A DNA stretch of 64,000 nt from Acidobacteria bacterium UBA2161 (GTDB taxonomy: Bacteria > Acidobacteriota > Vicinamibacteria > Vicinamibacterales > UBA823). Under the pieces are notes generated by a model, which saw nothing but the letters and a program-made list of their open reading frames with translations, was not told the origin of the DNA and ran no database searches. The position numbers and the translations under genes were made by a program. Shown here piece after piece: positions 55,570-63,083 of the stretch. Location of the stretch: positions 3,689 through 67,688 of the forward strand of contig DCWN01000021.1 in assembly GCA_002328835.1 (NCBI GenBank), given 5' to 3'. Each line of letters begins with the position of its first letter. Positions within the stretch are counted from its first letter, which is position 1.

Positions 55570-56625
55570 GTGCAGCTGATCGATTCGCTCTATGCGGCGG
55601 TCGCCCGAGGGCGCCGCCGGTGGTACGAGTCGAACCCGGCGCGGCGCCGCGTCCTGGACCGGCCGGTCGTCAGCATAGGCAGCCTCTCGGCGGGCGGAAG
55701 TGGAAAGACGCCACTCGCCGCCTGCGTGGCGCGGTTGCTCCGGGAGGCCGGCGAGCGACCGGCGATCCTCAGCCGGGGCTATGCCCGCCAAGCGGCGAGT
55801 GATGGCGTGACGGTCGTGCGCGACTTCGCCGGGATCCGAACCGATGTCGAGCACGCGGGTGACGAGCCGATGATGCTCGCGCGGGCGCTCGAGGGCGTCG
55901 CCGTGGTGGTCGATGCCGACCGCTACCTGGCCGGGCGGTTGGCGGAAGGCCGGCTTGGAGCGACGGTGCATCTGCTCGACGACGGGTTCCAGCACCTGCA
56001 ACTCGCGCGCGACGTCGATCTGCTGGTGATGCGGGCGAGTGAGCTGGACGGTGCCGCGACGTTTCCGTCGGGCCGCCTCCGCGAGCCGGTAGCGGCAGCG
56101 ACCCGGGCCGACGCGTTGCTGCTGAGCGGCGCCTCTGAGTCTGAGGAGGACGGGGAGGCCTCTTCCATCGGCATCCGGCTGGGCGTCCCCAAGGTCTTCG
56201 AGTTCACGCAACACCTGGGGCCGGCCGTCGGCGCCGATCCGGCCGACACGCCGGTTCGGATCGAACGCCTCCGCGTCTACTGTGTCGCCGGCATCGCCGC
56301 GCCCGATCGGTTCTTCGAGGCGGTGCGTGAACGCGGCGCCGTGGTCGCGGCGACGCGTCCGTTTCCCGACCATCATCCGTTCTCGAGGGCAGAGATCGAC
56401 GAGATGGCGGAGGCGGCCACGGCGGGGGGCGCGGAGATCGTCCTGACGACCGAAAAGGATCTCGAGAGGATGCTGCCGCACCGCCCGTGGCCATTCCGGC
56501 TGGCCACCGTGCCGCTGGTCGTCGAGATGCCGCAACGTGAGGCGTTCGGTGCATGGCTGATGGAACGCCTCGACGCGGCTCGGCACAGGCGTCTCGAAGC
56601 GGCCCGCGGGGAATCGGAAGGGTGA
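55570..56625 (+). CDS. lpxK: Tetraacyldisaccharide 4'-kinase
   Basis: 351 residues. Phosphorylates the 4' position of the lipid A disaccharide precursor. The P-loop is VVSIGSLSAGGSGKTPLAA (about residues 34-52), followed by ILSRGYARQAA, GDEPMMLAR, VHLLDDGFQHLQLARDVDL and VVAATRPFPDHHPFS, all typical of LpxK. The start GTG 55570 lies 22 bp after waaA. Its stop codon shares a base with the next start (TGATG). Confidence 0.94.
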   Translation: MQLIDSLYAAVARGRRRWYESNPARRRVLDRPVVSIGSLSAGGSGKTPLAACVARLLREAGERPAILSRGYARQAASDGVTVVRDFAGIRTDVEHAGDEPMMLARALEGVAVVVDADRYLAGRLAEGRLGATVHLLDDGFQHLQLARDVDLLVMRASELDGAATFPSGRLREPVAAATRADALLLSGASESEEDGEASSIGIRLGVPKVFEFTQHLGPAVGADPADTPVRIERLRVYCVAGIAAPDRFFEAVRERGAVVAATRPFPDHHPFSRAEIDEMAEAATAGGAEIVLTTEKDLERMLPHRPWPFRLATVPLVVEMPQREAFGAWLMERLDAARHRRLEAARGESEG

Positions 56626-57638
56626 TGGGAGGTGTGCGCGCGATCCGCCATCGATGCGAGTACGCTGCGCTGGTCGCCGCCGGCGCGCTGATCACTCTGC
56701 TGCCCTGGCGGCTCACGCGGTGGATGGGCCGGGTGCTCGGCTCGGCGTTCTACCTGGTCGATGGCCCGCACCGCCGGCTGACCACCGCCAACCTGCAGGC
56801 GGCGTTTCCCGCGCGATCGCCCAAGGAGTGCCGCGCGCTGGCTCGCTCGACCTTTCAACATTTCGGCCGGCTGGCGGTCGACCTCCTGAAGTTCCGCACG
56901 CTCTCGCCCGACGCGATGCTCGCCATGGTCGAGGTCGACCCTGCCGGCGCCGAGCGCGTCGAACAGGCCCAGGCGCGCGGGCGTGGCATCCTCTTCCTGA
57001 CCGGCCACTTCGGGTTCTGGGAGATCCAGGCGCTGGCGCACAGCCTTCGGTTCGGCCCGATGTCGGTCATGGCGCGCGCGCTCGACAATCCGCACGTGCA
57101 CGAGTTGCTCGAACAGGTCAGGGTCTCGACCGGCAACAGCGTCATCTACCGGCGCGGCGCGCTGCGGCGGGTCTTTCGCACGCTCGGGGGGAACGGCGCC
57201 GTCGGCATGCTGATCGACCAGCACGTCCAGCCCCGCGACGCCGTCTACGTCGACTTCTTCAATCGTCCGGCGGCGACGACCGCGGCACTGGCGGTCCTGG
57301 CCGCGCGGACCGGCGCGCCGGTCATTCCGCTCTTCGCGCTGCCGCTCGACGACGGGCGCTACCGTCTGGTGTACGAGCCGGCGGTCGAGCCGCCCGAGAA
57401 CGAGACCCCCGACGCGCTGCGCGCCTTCACCCAGCGGTGCACCGACGTCCTGGAGATGTACGTGCGGCGCTATCCCGACCTCTGGCTCTGGATGCACCGC
57501 CGCTGGCGCGATCGGGAATCGGAACTGGAGACGACCGCCGAGATGTTCCCGGCCGCAAGCCCGGAGCCGGACGCCGAGCCGGAAGTAGAGAACGTTGTGG
57601 GCGATGCGCGCCCCAGTTCGGCGACCGACCGTGACTGA
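56625..57638 (+). CDS. lpxL: Lipid A biosynthesis acyltransferase (LpxL/HtrB family)
   Basis: 337 residues. The N-terminal membrane segment (AALVAAGALITLLPWRL) precedes the acyltransferase domain. The catalytic motif is TGHFGFWEIQ (HX4E in place of the common HX4D), followed by the substrate block FRTLGGNGAVGMLIDQHV and FNRPAATTAALAVLAARTGAPVIP. It adds a secondary acyl chain to Kdo2-lipid A. The C-terminal 50 residues are acidic and disordered. ATG 56625 has a GGAAGGG ribosome binding site. Confidence 0.9.
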   Translation: MGGVRAIRHRCEYAALVAAGALITLLPWRLTRWMGRVLGSAFYLVDGPHRRLTTANLQAAFPARSPKECRALARSTFQHFGRLAVDLLKFRTLSPDAMLAMVEVDPAGAERVEQAQARGRGILFLTGHFGFWEIQALAHSLRFGPMSVMARALDNPHVHELLEQVRVSTGNSVIYRRGALRRVFRTLGGNGAVGMLIDQHVQPRDAVYVDFFNRPAATTAALAVLAARTGAPVIPLFALPLDDGRYRLVYEPAVEPPENETPDALRAFTQRCTDVLEMYVRRYPDLWLWMHRRWRDRESELETTAEMFPAASPEPDAEPEVENVVGDARPSSATDRD

Positions 57639-58725
57639 CCCGGCTCGTCTGGTGGTCGTGACGCCGAGTTGGCTCGGCGATATCGTGATGGCGTTGCCGT
57701 CGATTGTCGCCCTCCGGCGTCACTTCGCCTCGTCGCATCTCGCGCTCGCGCTGCCTCGGGTGATGACGTCGATCGCCCGCGCGCTGTCTGGCTCCGACAT
57801 TCCGAATGCGGTGGTCCCGCTCGACGGCGGACGCGCCGGCGTTGCTGACGATGCCGCGCGGCTCGCCGATGGCGGGTACGACACGGCGATCCTCTTCCCC
57901 AATTCGTTCCGCTCGGCCTGGGTCGTGCACAAGGCCGCCATCGCCGAGCGCTGGGGCTACCGGGCCGACTTCCGCGGCTGGCTCCTGACCCGCGGGATCA
58001 AGCGCCCGAAGCGCGGCGGCCATCAGGCCGACTACTACCGGGCGCTTGTCAGCGCGCTCGGTGTGTCGACAGGGGTCGCGGACAAAGACGAGGCCGAGAG
58101 GATCGCGCTGGTCGCGACCGATGCGCATCGGGCGCGCGCTGCCTCGCTGCTTGCCCTCGAGAAGGTCGGGGCCGACGAGCCGATCGTCGCGATTGCCCCC
58201 GGCGCGGGCCACGGCCACGCCAAGCAGTGGCCGCCCGAACGCTTCGCGCGACTCGCGCGGCGAACCTCGACCGAATTGGGCCGGGTGGTCGTGCTCGTCG
58301 GCAGCACCGCCGACCGGCCCGCCGGCCGTGCGATAGAATCCGCTCTGGCCGAGGCGAACGCCATGGCCGGATCCGATGCCGCCGGCCGGGTCGTCAACCT
58401 GGTCAACCTGATAGGCCGGACCGACCTGTCGGCGCTCATCGGCGTGCTGTCGGGTTGCGACGTCTGCGTGTCGAACGACACCGGGGCGATGCACCTGGCG
58501 TCGGCGCTCGGACGGCCGGTCGTGGCGTTGTTCGGGCCGTCGGACGAGCGGGCGACGGCGCCGCTAGGACCCCACGAGCTGATGATGCACCCGGTGCACT
58601 GCCGCCCCTGCTTGCTGCGCGACTGCCCGATCGATCACCGCTGCATGACCGGCATTTCGACCGACGACGTCTTCGCGGCCTTGGCGCGCGGCCTGACCGG
58701 GTCGCCGCAGGCGGTGTCGCAATGA
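57631..58725 (+). CDS. waaF: ADP-heptose:LPS heptosyltransferase II
   Basis: 364 residues. GT9 family; adds the second heptose in the LPS inner core. The N-terminus LVVVTPSWLGDIVMALPSIVALR is typical, followed by AILFPNSFRSAW, IAPGAGHGHAKQWPPERFARLA, and the donor-binding VSNDTGAMHLASALGRPVVALFGPSD. The GTG 57631 start overlaps the previous stop by eight bases. The CRPCLLRDCPIDHRCM segment near the end (four Cys) is found in many WaaF proteins. Confidence 0.93.
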   Translation: MTDPARLVVVTPSWLGDIVMALPSIVALRRHFASSHLALALPRVMTSIARALSGSDIPNAVVPLDGGRAGVADDAARLADGGYDTAILFPNSFRSAWVVHKAAIAERWGYRADFRGWLLTRGIKRPKRGGHQADYYRALVSALGVSTGVADKDEAERIALVATDAHRARAASLLALEKVGADEPIVAIAPGAGHGHAKQWPPERFARLARRTSTELGRVVVLVGSTADRPAGRAIESALAEANAMAGSDAAGRVVNLVNLIGRTDLSALIGVLSGCDVCVSNDTGAMHLASALGRPVVALFGPSDERATAPLGPHELMMHPVHCRPCLLRDCPIDHRCMTGISTDDVFAALARGLTGSPQAVSQ

Positions 58726-59294
58726 ACATGTCGCCCGCCGTCTTCCTCGACCGCGACGGCACCTTGATAGAAGAGGTGGGCTACCTCGATCGGATCGACC
58801 GGATCGCGCTCTACCCGTGGAGCGTCGATGCGGTTCGGCTTCTGAACCGCGCCGGCTTCAAGGTCGTGGTCGTCACCAATCAGTCTGGCGTCGCCCGCGC
58901 CATGTTCGACGAGGCGTTCGTGGGCGAGGCCCATTCGTTCATCGACACCCGTTTGCGCGAGGGTGGCGCCGCGATCGACGGCTTCTACTACTGCCCACAT
59001 CATCCCGACGCGCCGATCGAGGCGTACCGGAAAGACTGCGACTGCCGAAAGCCCCGCACCGGAATGGCCGAACAGGCGAAACGCGACCTCGATCTCGACC
59101 TCGGTAGGTCGTTCGTCGTCGGTGACCGATGGCTCGATGTCGAGCTGGGGACGAATTTCGGCGGACGGGGCATCCTCGTCCGCACTGGCTACGGCGAGGC
59201 CGAGGTGGCGCGTCCGAAGGCGGGTGTTGACGCCGCGCTCGTCGCGCCCGATCTGATGACCGCCGTCTCGTGGATCTTGCAGCAGCAGCCGTAG
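58722..59294 (+). CDS. gmhB: D-glycero-D-manno-heptose 1,7-bisphosphate phosphatase
   Basis: 190 residues. Removes the 7-phosphate during ADP-heptose synthesis. HAD motif I is VFLDRDGTLIEE, motif II VVVTNQSGVAR, the zinc-binding loop is YYCPHHPDAP with CDCRKPRTGM, and motif IV SFVVGDRWLDVELG. ATG 58722 overlaps the waaF stop (ATGA). Complete. Confidence 0.95.
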   Translation: MNMSPAVFLDRDGTLIEEVGYLDRIDRIALYPWSVDAVRLLNRAGFKVVVVTNQSGVARAMFDEAFVGEAHSFIDTRLREGGAAIDGFYYCPHHPDAPIEAYRKDCDCRKPRTGMAEQAKRDLDLDLGRSFVVGDRWLDVELGTNFGGRGILVRTGYGEAEVARPKAGVDAALVAPDLMTAVSWILQQQP

Positions 59295-59435
59295 GGCAGG
59301 ACTTGCCTCGCGGAAAGGTTGCCGTCAGGTGTAGGGCAGGCCTTGCCACCACGTGCAGAGTCAGACAATGTGTGGCCCCCAGCGGAGCGGGCGGGTAGCC
59401 CTGCCGGGGCGAGCCGAAGGCGAAGCCCAATTCTC
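59295..59435. repeat. Intergenic repeat between gmhB and rfaE2
   Basis: Contains two direct copies of a TAGGGCAGGNCTTGCC unit (59293-59308 and 59332-59347) and then GGGTAGCCCTGCCGGGGCGA followed by GCCGAAGGCGAAGCCC. The same elements occur in opposite orientation between pgk and tpiA (51663-51791). Confidence 0.55.
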
Positions 59436-59438
59436 GAA

Positions 59439-59837
59439 ATGCCAATCGTCAACCCCGCCGAACTCGAGACGCTGATCGCCACCTGGCGTGACCACGGCGA
59501 CACCGTCGCCCTCGCCTCCGGCTCATTCGACGTCCTGCACGTCGGCCATGTCCGCTACCTGCAGGGCGCGAAACGCCGAGCCGACCGGCTGGTCGTCGCC
59601 GTGAGTGACGATGCCTCGGTCCAGGCGCTCGAAGGTGCCGGCCGACCGATCCTCTCGGCCGCCGATCGGGCCGAGCTAGTGGCGGCGCTCGACGCGGTCG
59701 ATACCGTCATTATTTGTTCCGAGACGGCGGTCACCGATCTTCTCGAGTCGGTTCGTCCCGACGTCCACTGCGAGGACACCCAGCCGACCGAGCAGTCGAC
59801 GCGTGAACTCATTGCGCGGATCGCCAACCAACCGTGA
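59439..59837 (+). CDS. rfaE2: D-glycero-beta-D-manno-heptose 1-phosphate adenylyltransferase
   Basis: 132 residues. Nucleotidyltransferase that makes ADP-heptose, equivalent to the C-terminal half of HldE. The HxGH motif is GSFDVLHVGHVRYLQGAK (about residues 28-45), and VVAVSDDASVQAL follows. The family usually has about 160 residues and ends with a KSTT-type loop; here that region is shortened to CEDTQPTEQSTRELIARI. The kinase half (rfaE1) and gmhA are not in this window. ATG 59439 follows the intergenic repeat. Confidence 0.88.
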   Translation: MPIVNPAELETLIATWRDHGDTVALASGSFDVLHVGHVRYLQGAKRRADRLVVAVSDDASVQALEGAGRPILSAADRAELVAALDAVDTVIICSETAVTDLLESVRPDVHCEDTQPTEQSTRELIARIANQP

Positions 59838-60877
59838 CCCGCATCTTGATCGTCCGGCTCAGCTCGCTGGGCGACATCGTCCATACGCTGCCGCTCGCGG
59901 CGGCGCTGCGCCGGGGGTTTCCCGAGGCACGCCTCGACTGGGTCGTCGACGAGCGCTACCAGGAGATTCTCGACCTCGTGCCGATCGTCGATCGCCGGGT
60001 CGTCTGGCGGACGCGCTCGGCGCCGGCCTGGTGGAGCGTCGCTCGCGTCGTCGCCGATCTGCGGCGTGAGCGCTACGACGTCGTCGTCGATGCGCAGGGC
60101 CTGCTCAAGTCGGCCGTTCTGGCGCGGCTCGCCGGTGGCCGCCGCGTCATTGGGCTGCCGCGGAGCCATTTGCGCGAGCCCGCCGCGCGCCTGTTCTACG
60201 GCGAAGAGAGCCAGCCGGGCCCGGCTCGGCACGTGGCCGCGATGAATCTCTCGTTGGCGTCGGTGCTTGGCGTCGACCCGACCGCTGCGTTTGCGTCTTG
60301 GGAGTTCCCACTCGTCGTTCCCGACACGGCCGCCGTCAACGAACTCCGAAGCCGGCTCGGGCCGGAGGCGGGCCCGTTCGCCGTCGTCAACCCGGGCGCA
60401 GCGTGGCCGAGCAAGCGGTGGCCGGCGGAGCGCTTCGGTGCGCTCGCCGCTCGGCTCCGCGCCGACCATGGCCTACCCGTTGCCGTCGTCCAGGGGCCGG
60501 AGGAGGACGCGAGCGCCCTTGCCGCGACGGTCGTCGCTGCTTCGCAGGGCGCAGCGACCGCCACCGGGCCGACCTCGCTCGGTGAGCTCGCCGCCATATT
60601 GAAGGAGGCGGCCCTCCTTGTTTCGGGTGACACCGGGCCGTTCCACATCGGTGCCGCCCTCGGGACGCCGATCGTCGGCCTCTACGGTCCGACCGACCCC
60701 GCACGAAACGGTCCGTGGGCCGCTGACGACCTCACCGTGTCACGGTTCGCCGAGTGTCGTTGTCAGCGCGTACGCCAGTGCCAGACCGAGCAGTGGTGTC
60801 TCGACGACATCTCGGTCGACGCTGTCGCCTCGGCCGCCGCCGCGCGTCTCGCCGCCACCGGACGCGATGAGCAATGA
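59834..60877 (+). CDS. waaC: Heptosyltransferase I-like GT9 family protein
   Basis: 347 residues. GT9 family; probably adds the first heptose to Kdo. N-terminus ILIVRLSSLGDIVHTLPLAAALR with the catalytic Asp, then VVDAQGLLKSAVLARLAG, VVNPGAAWPSKRWPAERF and VSGDTGPFHIGAALGTPIVGLYGPTDP. GTG 59834 overlaps the rfaE2 stop codon (GTGA). Choice of WaaC over another GT9 rests on the pairing with waaF. Confidence 0.88.
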   Translation: MTRILIVRLSSLGDIVHTLPLAAALRRGFPEARLDWVVDERYQEILDLVPIVDRRVVWRTRSAPAWWSVARVVADLRRERYDVVVDAQGLLKSAVLARLAGGRRVIGLPRSHLREPAARLFYGEESQPGPARHVAAMNLSLASVLGVDPTAAFASWEFPLVVPDTAAVNELRSRLGPEAGPFAVVNPGAAWPSKRWPAERFGALAARLRADHGLPVAVVQGPEEDASALAATVVAASQGAATATGPTSLGELAAILKEAALLVSGDTGPFHIGAALGTPIVGLYGPTDPARNGPWAADDLTVSRFAECRCQRVRQCQTEQWCLDDISVDAVASAAAARLAATGRDEQ

Positions 60878-61410
60878 CTGACGGTGGGGGAGAGCCGACG
60901 ACGTTCCTGGCGCGTGTGGCCGGGCTCCGCGTGCCGCTCGGCTTCGTCGTCGGCGTCGTGACCATCGCCGCCGCGCGCCCCAGTTCACTGACCCTGCTAC
61001 TCGGCCTGCCGATCGCCCTCGTCGGCGAACTCGTCAGGATCTGGGCCGCCGGACATCTCGAGAAGGGGCGAGAGGTCACAACGTCGGGGCCCTACCGCTG
61101 GGTGCGGCATCCTCTCTATGTCGGCTCGGCGATTCTCGGTTTCGGCTTCGCCACCGCGACCGGGAGCCCGATCATCGCGGTCGTCGTGGCTGCCTACCTC
61201 GGCCTGACGCTGACCGCGGCGATCAAGACGGAGGATGCCGAGTTGCGGGAGCGGTTCGGCGTGGCTTACGACGCCTACCGCGCCGGCGAGCCGGGCGAGC
61301 CGGGCCGACAGTTCAGGTTCGACCGGGCGGTCCGGAACCGGGAACACAAGGCCGCTGCGGGGCTGCTGTTCGTTGCCGCGTTGCTTTGGGTGCGTGCCTT
61401 CTATGTATGA
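60874..61410 (+). CDS. Isoprenylcysteine/phospholipid methyltransferase-like membrane protein
   Basis: 178 residues with four or five membrane segments. The SAM-binding signature of the ICMT/PEMT type is in TSGPYRWVRHPLYVGSAILG with a later EDAELRERFGVAYDAYRA. Bacterial members methylate unknown lipids or isoprenoids. ATG 60874 overlaps the waaC stop (ATGA), so it closes the LPS operon; a lipid or LPS methylation role is an inference. Confidence 0.85.
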   Translation: MTDGGGEPTTFLARVAGLRVPLGFVVGVVTIAAARPSSLTLLLGLPIALVGELVRIWAAGHLEKGREVTTSGPYRWVRHPLYVGSAILGFGFATATGSPIIAVVVAAYLGLTLTAAIKTEDAELRERFGVAYDAYRAGEPGEPGRQFRFDRAVRNREHKAAAGLLFVAALLWVRAFYV

Positions 61411-61412
61411 CA

Positions 61413-61434
61413 CCCTCTCCCTACTGGGAGAGGG
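61413..61434 (+). terminator. Hairpin after the LPS operon (CCCTCTCCC/GGGAGAGGG)
   Basis: Perfect 9-bp stem with a TACT loop starting two bases after the operon stop, followed by TTGGGGTGAGGG. The same stem sequence with this tail is a common intergenic repeat in many bacteria. It likely ends the LPS operon, and from the other side the tRNA-Val transcript. Confidence 0.65.
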
Positions 61435-61450
61435 TTGGGGTGAGGGTTAT

Positions 61451-61525
61451 TGGTGGGCGGTACAGGGTTCGAACCTGTGACACCCGGCGTGTAAAGCCGG
61501 TGCTCTACCACTGAGCTAACCGCCC
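61451..61525 (-). tRNA. tRNA-Val (anticodon TAC)
   Basis: 75 nt including encoded CCA. Acceptor GGGCGGT pairs with ACCGCCC. The D arm is GCTCAGTGGTAGAGC, the anticodon stem CCGGC/GCCGG encloses TTTACAC (anticodon TAC), and the T loop is TTCGAAC. Confidence 0.95.
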
Positions 61526-61585
61526 CGCTCTTCAGCCTGGAGCCGTGAATGATAATATAGAGGTTCGCCGCGTTGGCGACATTGC

Positions 61586-61662
61586 GGGGTCGTAGTTCAG
61601 TTGGTTAGAACGCTGGCCTGTCACGCCAGAGGTCGCGAGTTCGAGTCTCGTCGGCCCCGCCA
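61586..61662 (+). tRNA. tRNA-Asp (anticodon GTC)
   Basis: 77 nt including encoded CCA. Acceptor GGGGTCG pairs with CGGCCCC (one G-U), the anticodon loop is CTGTCAC (GTC) and the T loop is TTCGAGT. Divergent from tRNA-Val, with 60 bp between. Confidence 0.95.
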
Positions 61663-62019
61663 TTTCCTGCTTCACAAGTTGGGTCGAGGGGGACAGCACA
61701 CAGTCGTGTCAAGGAAGCTTCTCCCACGATCGGCTGGCAGGCGGCACGGGGGCAGCGCGCGACCGTAGCGGCCGGCCATGCACACCTCGGTCTTCGGACT
61801 CGCCGCGGTCGGGGCCCGCCTGCGGCGCTTGGTCTGCACCGTTACCGAGAGTCCCCCACGTCGCCGTTGCGAAGTCGCCTGGTTTCAGACGGCCGCCCGG
61901 CCGTGTTCGGCTCTTGACTCGCTCGAGGAGACGGTCGCGCTTACTCGTCATTCGTTCTCGCCCAGCCCAGAGTCAACGAAGCGCTTGCGGCCACATGTTA
62001 CGCTTTTTTCAGTAGCCTG
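61663..62019. other. Intergenic stretch without a convincing gene
   Basis: 357 bases between tRNA-Asp and holB. Frames of about 80 residues exist on both strands but overlap each other, lack ribosome binding sites and have no protein-like pattern, so none is called. A T run (TTTTTT) lies near 62004-62009. Confidence 0.5.
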
Positions 62020-63057
62020 ATGCCACTCCACAAGATCGCCGGCCATCGCTCCGTGCTTGATCTCCTGGCTCGCGCGTTGGCGCGTGACACGCTGCTGCCG
62101 ACGTTGCTCTTCGTCGGTCCGGAGGGTGTCGGCAAACGGCGCGTCGCCCTCACGCTCGCTCAAGCCATCAACTGTCAAACGCGAACGGCAGCGGTCCCGG
62201 GGAGGGGCGCCAGCCCCCTGGAGGCCTGCGGCACCTGCGAGAACTGCCAGCGGATCGAACGCGGCGTGCATGGCGACGTGCTGGTGGTAGAGCCGGGCGA
62301 AAGTGGGGCGATCACGATCGATCAGGTCCGGGATGTCGTAGACCGGGCGAGCTACCGCCCGTTCGAAGGGCGAAAGCGCGTCGTCGTCATCGACGAGGCC
62401 GAGATGCTCGGGCCCGATGCACAGAATGCGCTATTGAAGACCCTGGAGGAGCCACCGGGTGCGTCGATGTTCGTCCTCGTTTCCTCGCGCCCGGATGTGC
62501 TGCTGCCGACGGTGCGGTCGCGATGCCCCCGACTCCGGTTCGGCCGCCTCAGCGCCGCGGAGGTAACCGACACCTTGGTCCACGACCACGGCTACGCCGA
62601 AGCCGATGCCCGAGCTGCCGCCGCCAGCGCGGACGGCAGCATCGGGCGAGCGCTGGGTGCCGACTCGACCTCGGTCGCTCAGGCTCGCGACGTGGCGTCT
62701 CGAGCCCTCCAGACGGCGACAGCATCGGCCGACCCGAAGCGCCGGCTGGAGTCTGCCAAGGAGCTGGTCGCGAAGAGTAAGAAGAAGGGCGCACCCGCGG
62801 CCGACCGCGAAGCCCTGGCGCTGCGACTGCGTGCGATGACCTCCTTGTTGAGGGACGTCGGCCTCGTCCTCAGTGGTGGGAACGACGCAGGCCTGGCGAA
62901 CGCCGACCTCGGGTCGGAGGTCATGAAGCTGGCGGATCGCTACGATGGCGACCGGGTCGTCCGTGCCTTCTCGGCGGTCGATCGAGCGCTCGGCGCGCTC
63001 ATGGCGCGCAACGCCAGCCCGAAAGTCGTGGCGGATTGGCTGGTGCTGCAGCTGTGA
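62020..63057 (+). CDS. holB: DNA polymerase III subunit delta prime
   Basis: 345 residues. Part of the clamp loader. Walker A LLFVGPEGVGKRRVAL, the zinc-binding region with ACGTCENCQRIERG, Walker B-like VVVIDEAEMLGPDAQNALLKTLEEPP (DEAE) and sensor 1 LVSSRPDVLLPTVRSRC are visible. The C-terminal part is helical, as in HolB. Fits the common holB-pdxA-type neighbourhood of genome maintenance genes. ATG 62020. Confidence 0.92.
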   Translation: MPLHKIAGHRSVLDLLARALARDTLLPTLLFVGPEGVGKRRVALTLAQAINCQTRTAAVPGRGASPLEACGTCENCQRIERGVHGDVLVVEPGESGAITIDQVRDVVDRASYRPFEGRKRVVVIDEAEMLGPDAQNALLKTLEEPPGASMFVLVSSRPDVLLPTVRSRCPRLRFGRLSAAEVTDTLVHDHGYAEADARAAAASADGSIGRALGADSTSVAQARDVASRALQTATASADPKRRLESAKELVAKSKKKGAPAADREALALRLRAMTSLLRDVGLVLSGGNDAGLANADLGSEVMKLADRYDGDRVVRAFSAVDRALGALMARNASPKVVADWLVLQL

Positions 63058-63071
63058 GGACCGTTTCCCTC

Positions 63072-63077
63072 TACACT
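63072..63077 (+). promoter_or_regulatory. Putative -10 box of pdxA, leaderless type
   Basis: TACACT six bases before the pdxA ATG, with no ribosome binding site. No clear -35. Same arrangement as at apbC and namZ. Confidence 0.35.
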
Positions 63078-63083
63078 ACCTGA

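Noticed and set aside
62523..62839. Short frames inside holB
   Set aside because: Shadows of the real frame, which has all clamp-loader motifs.
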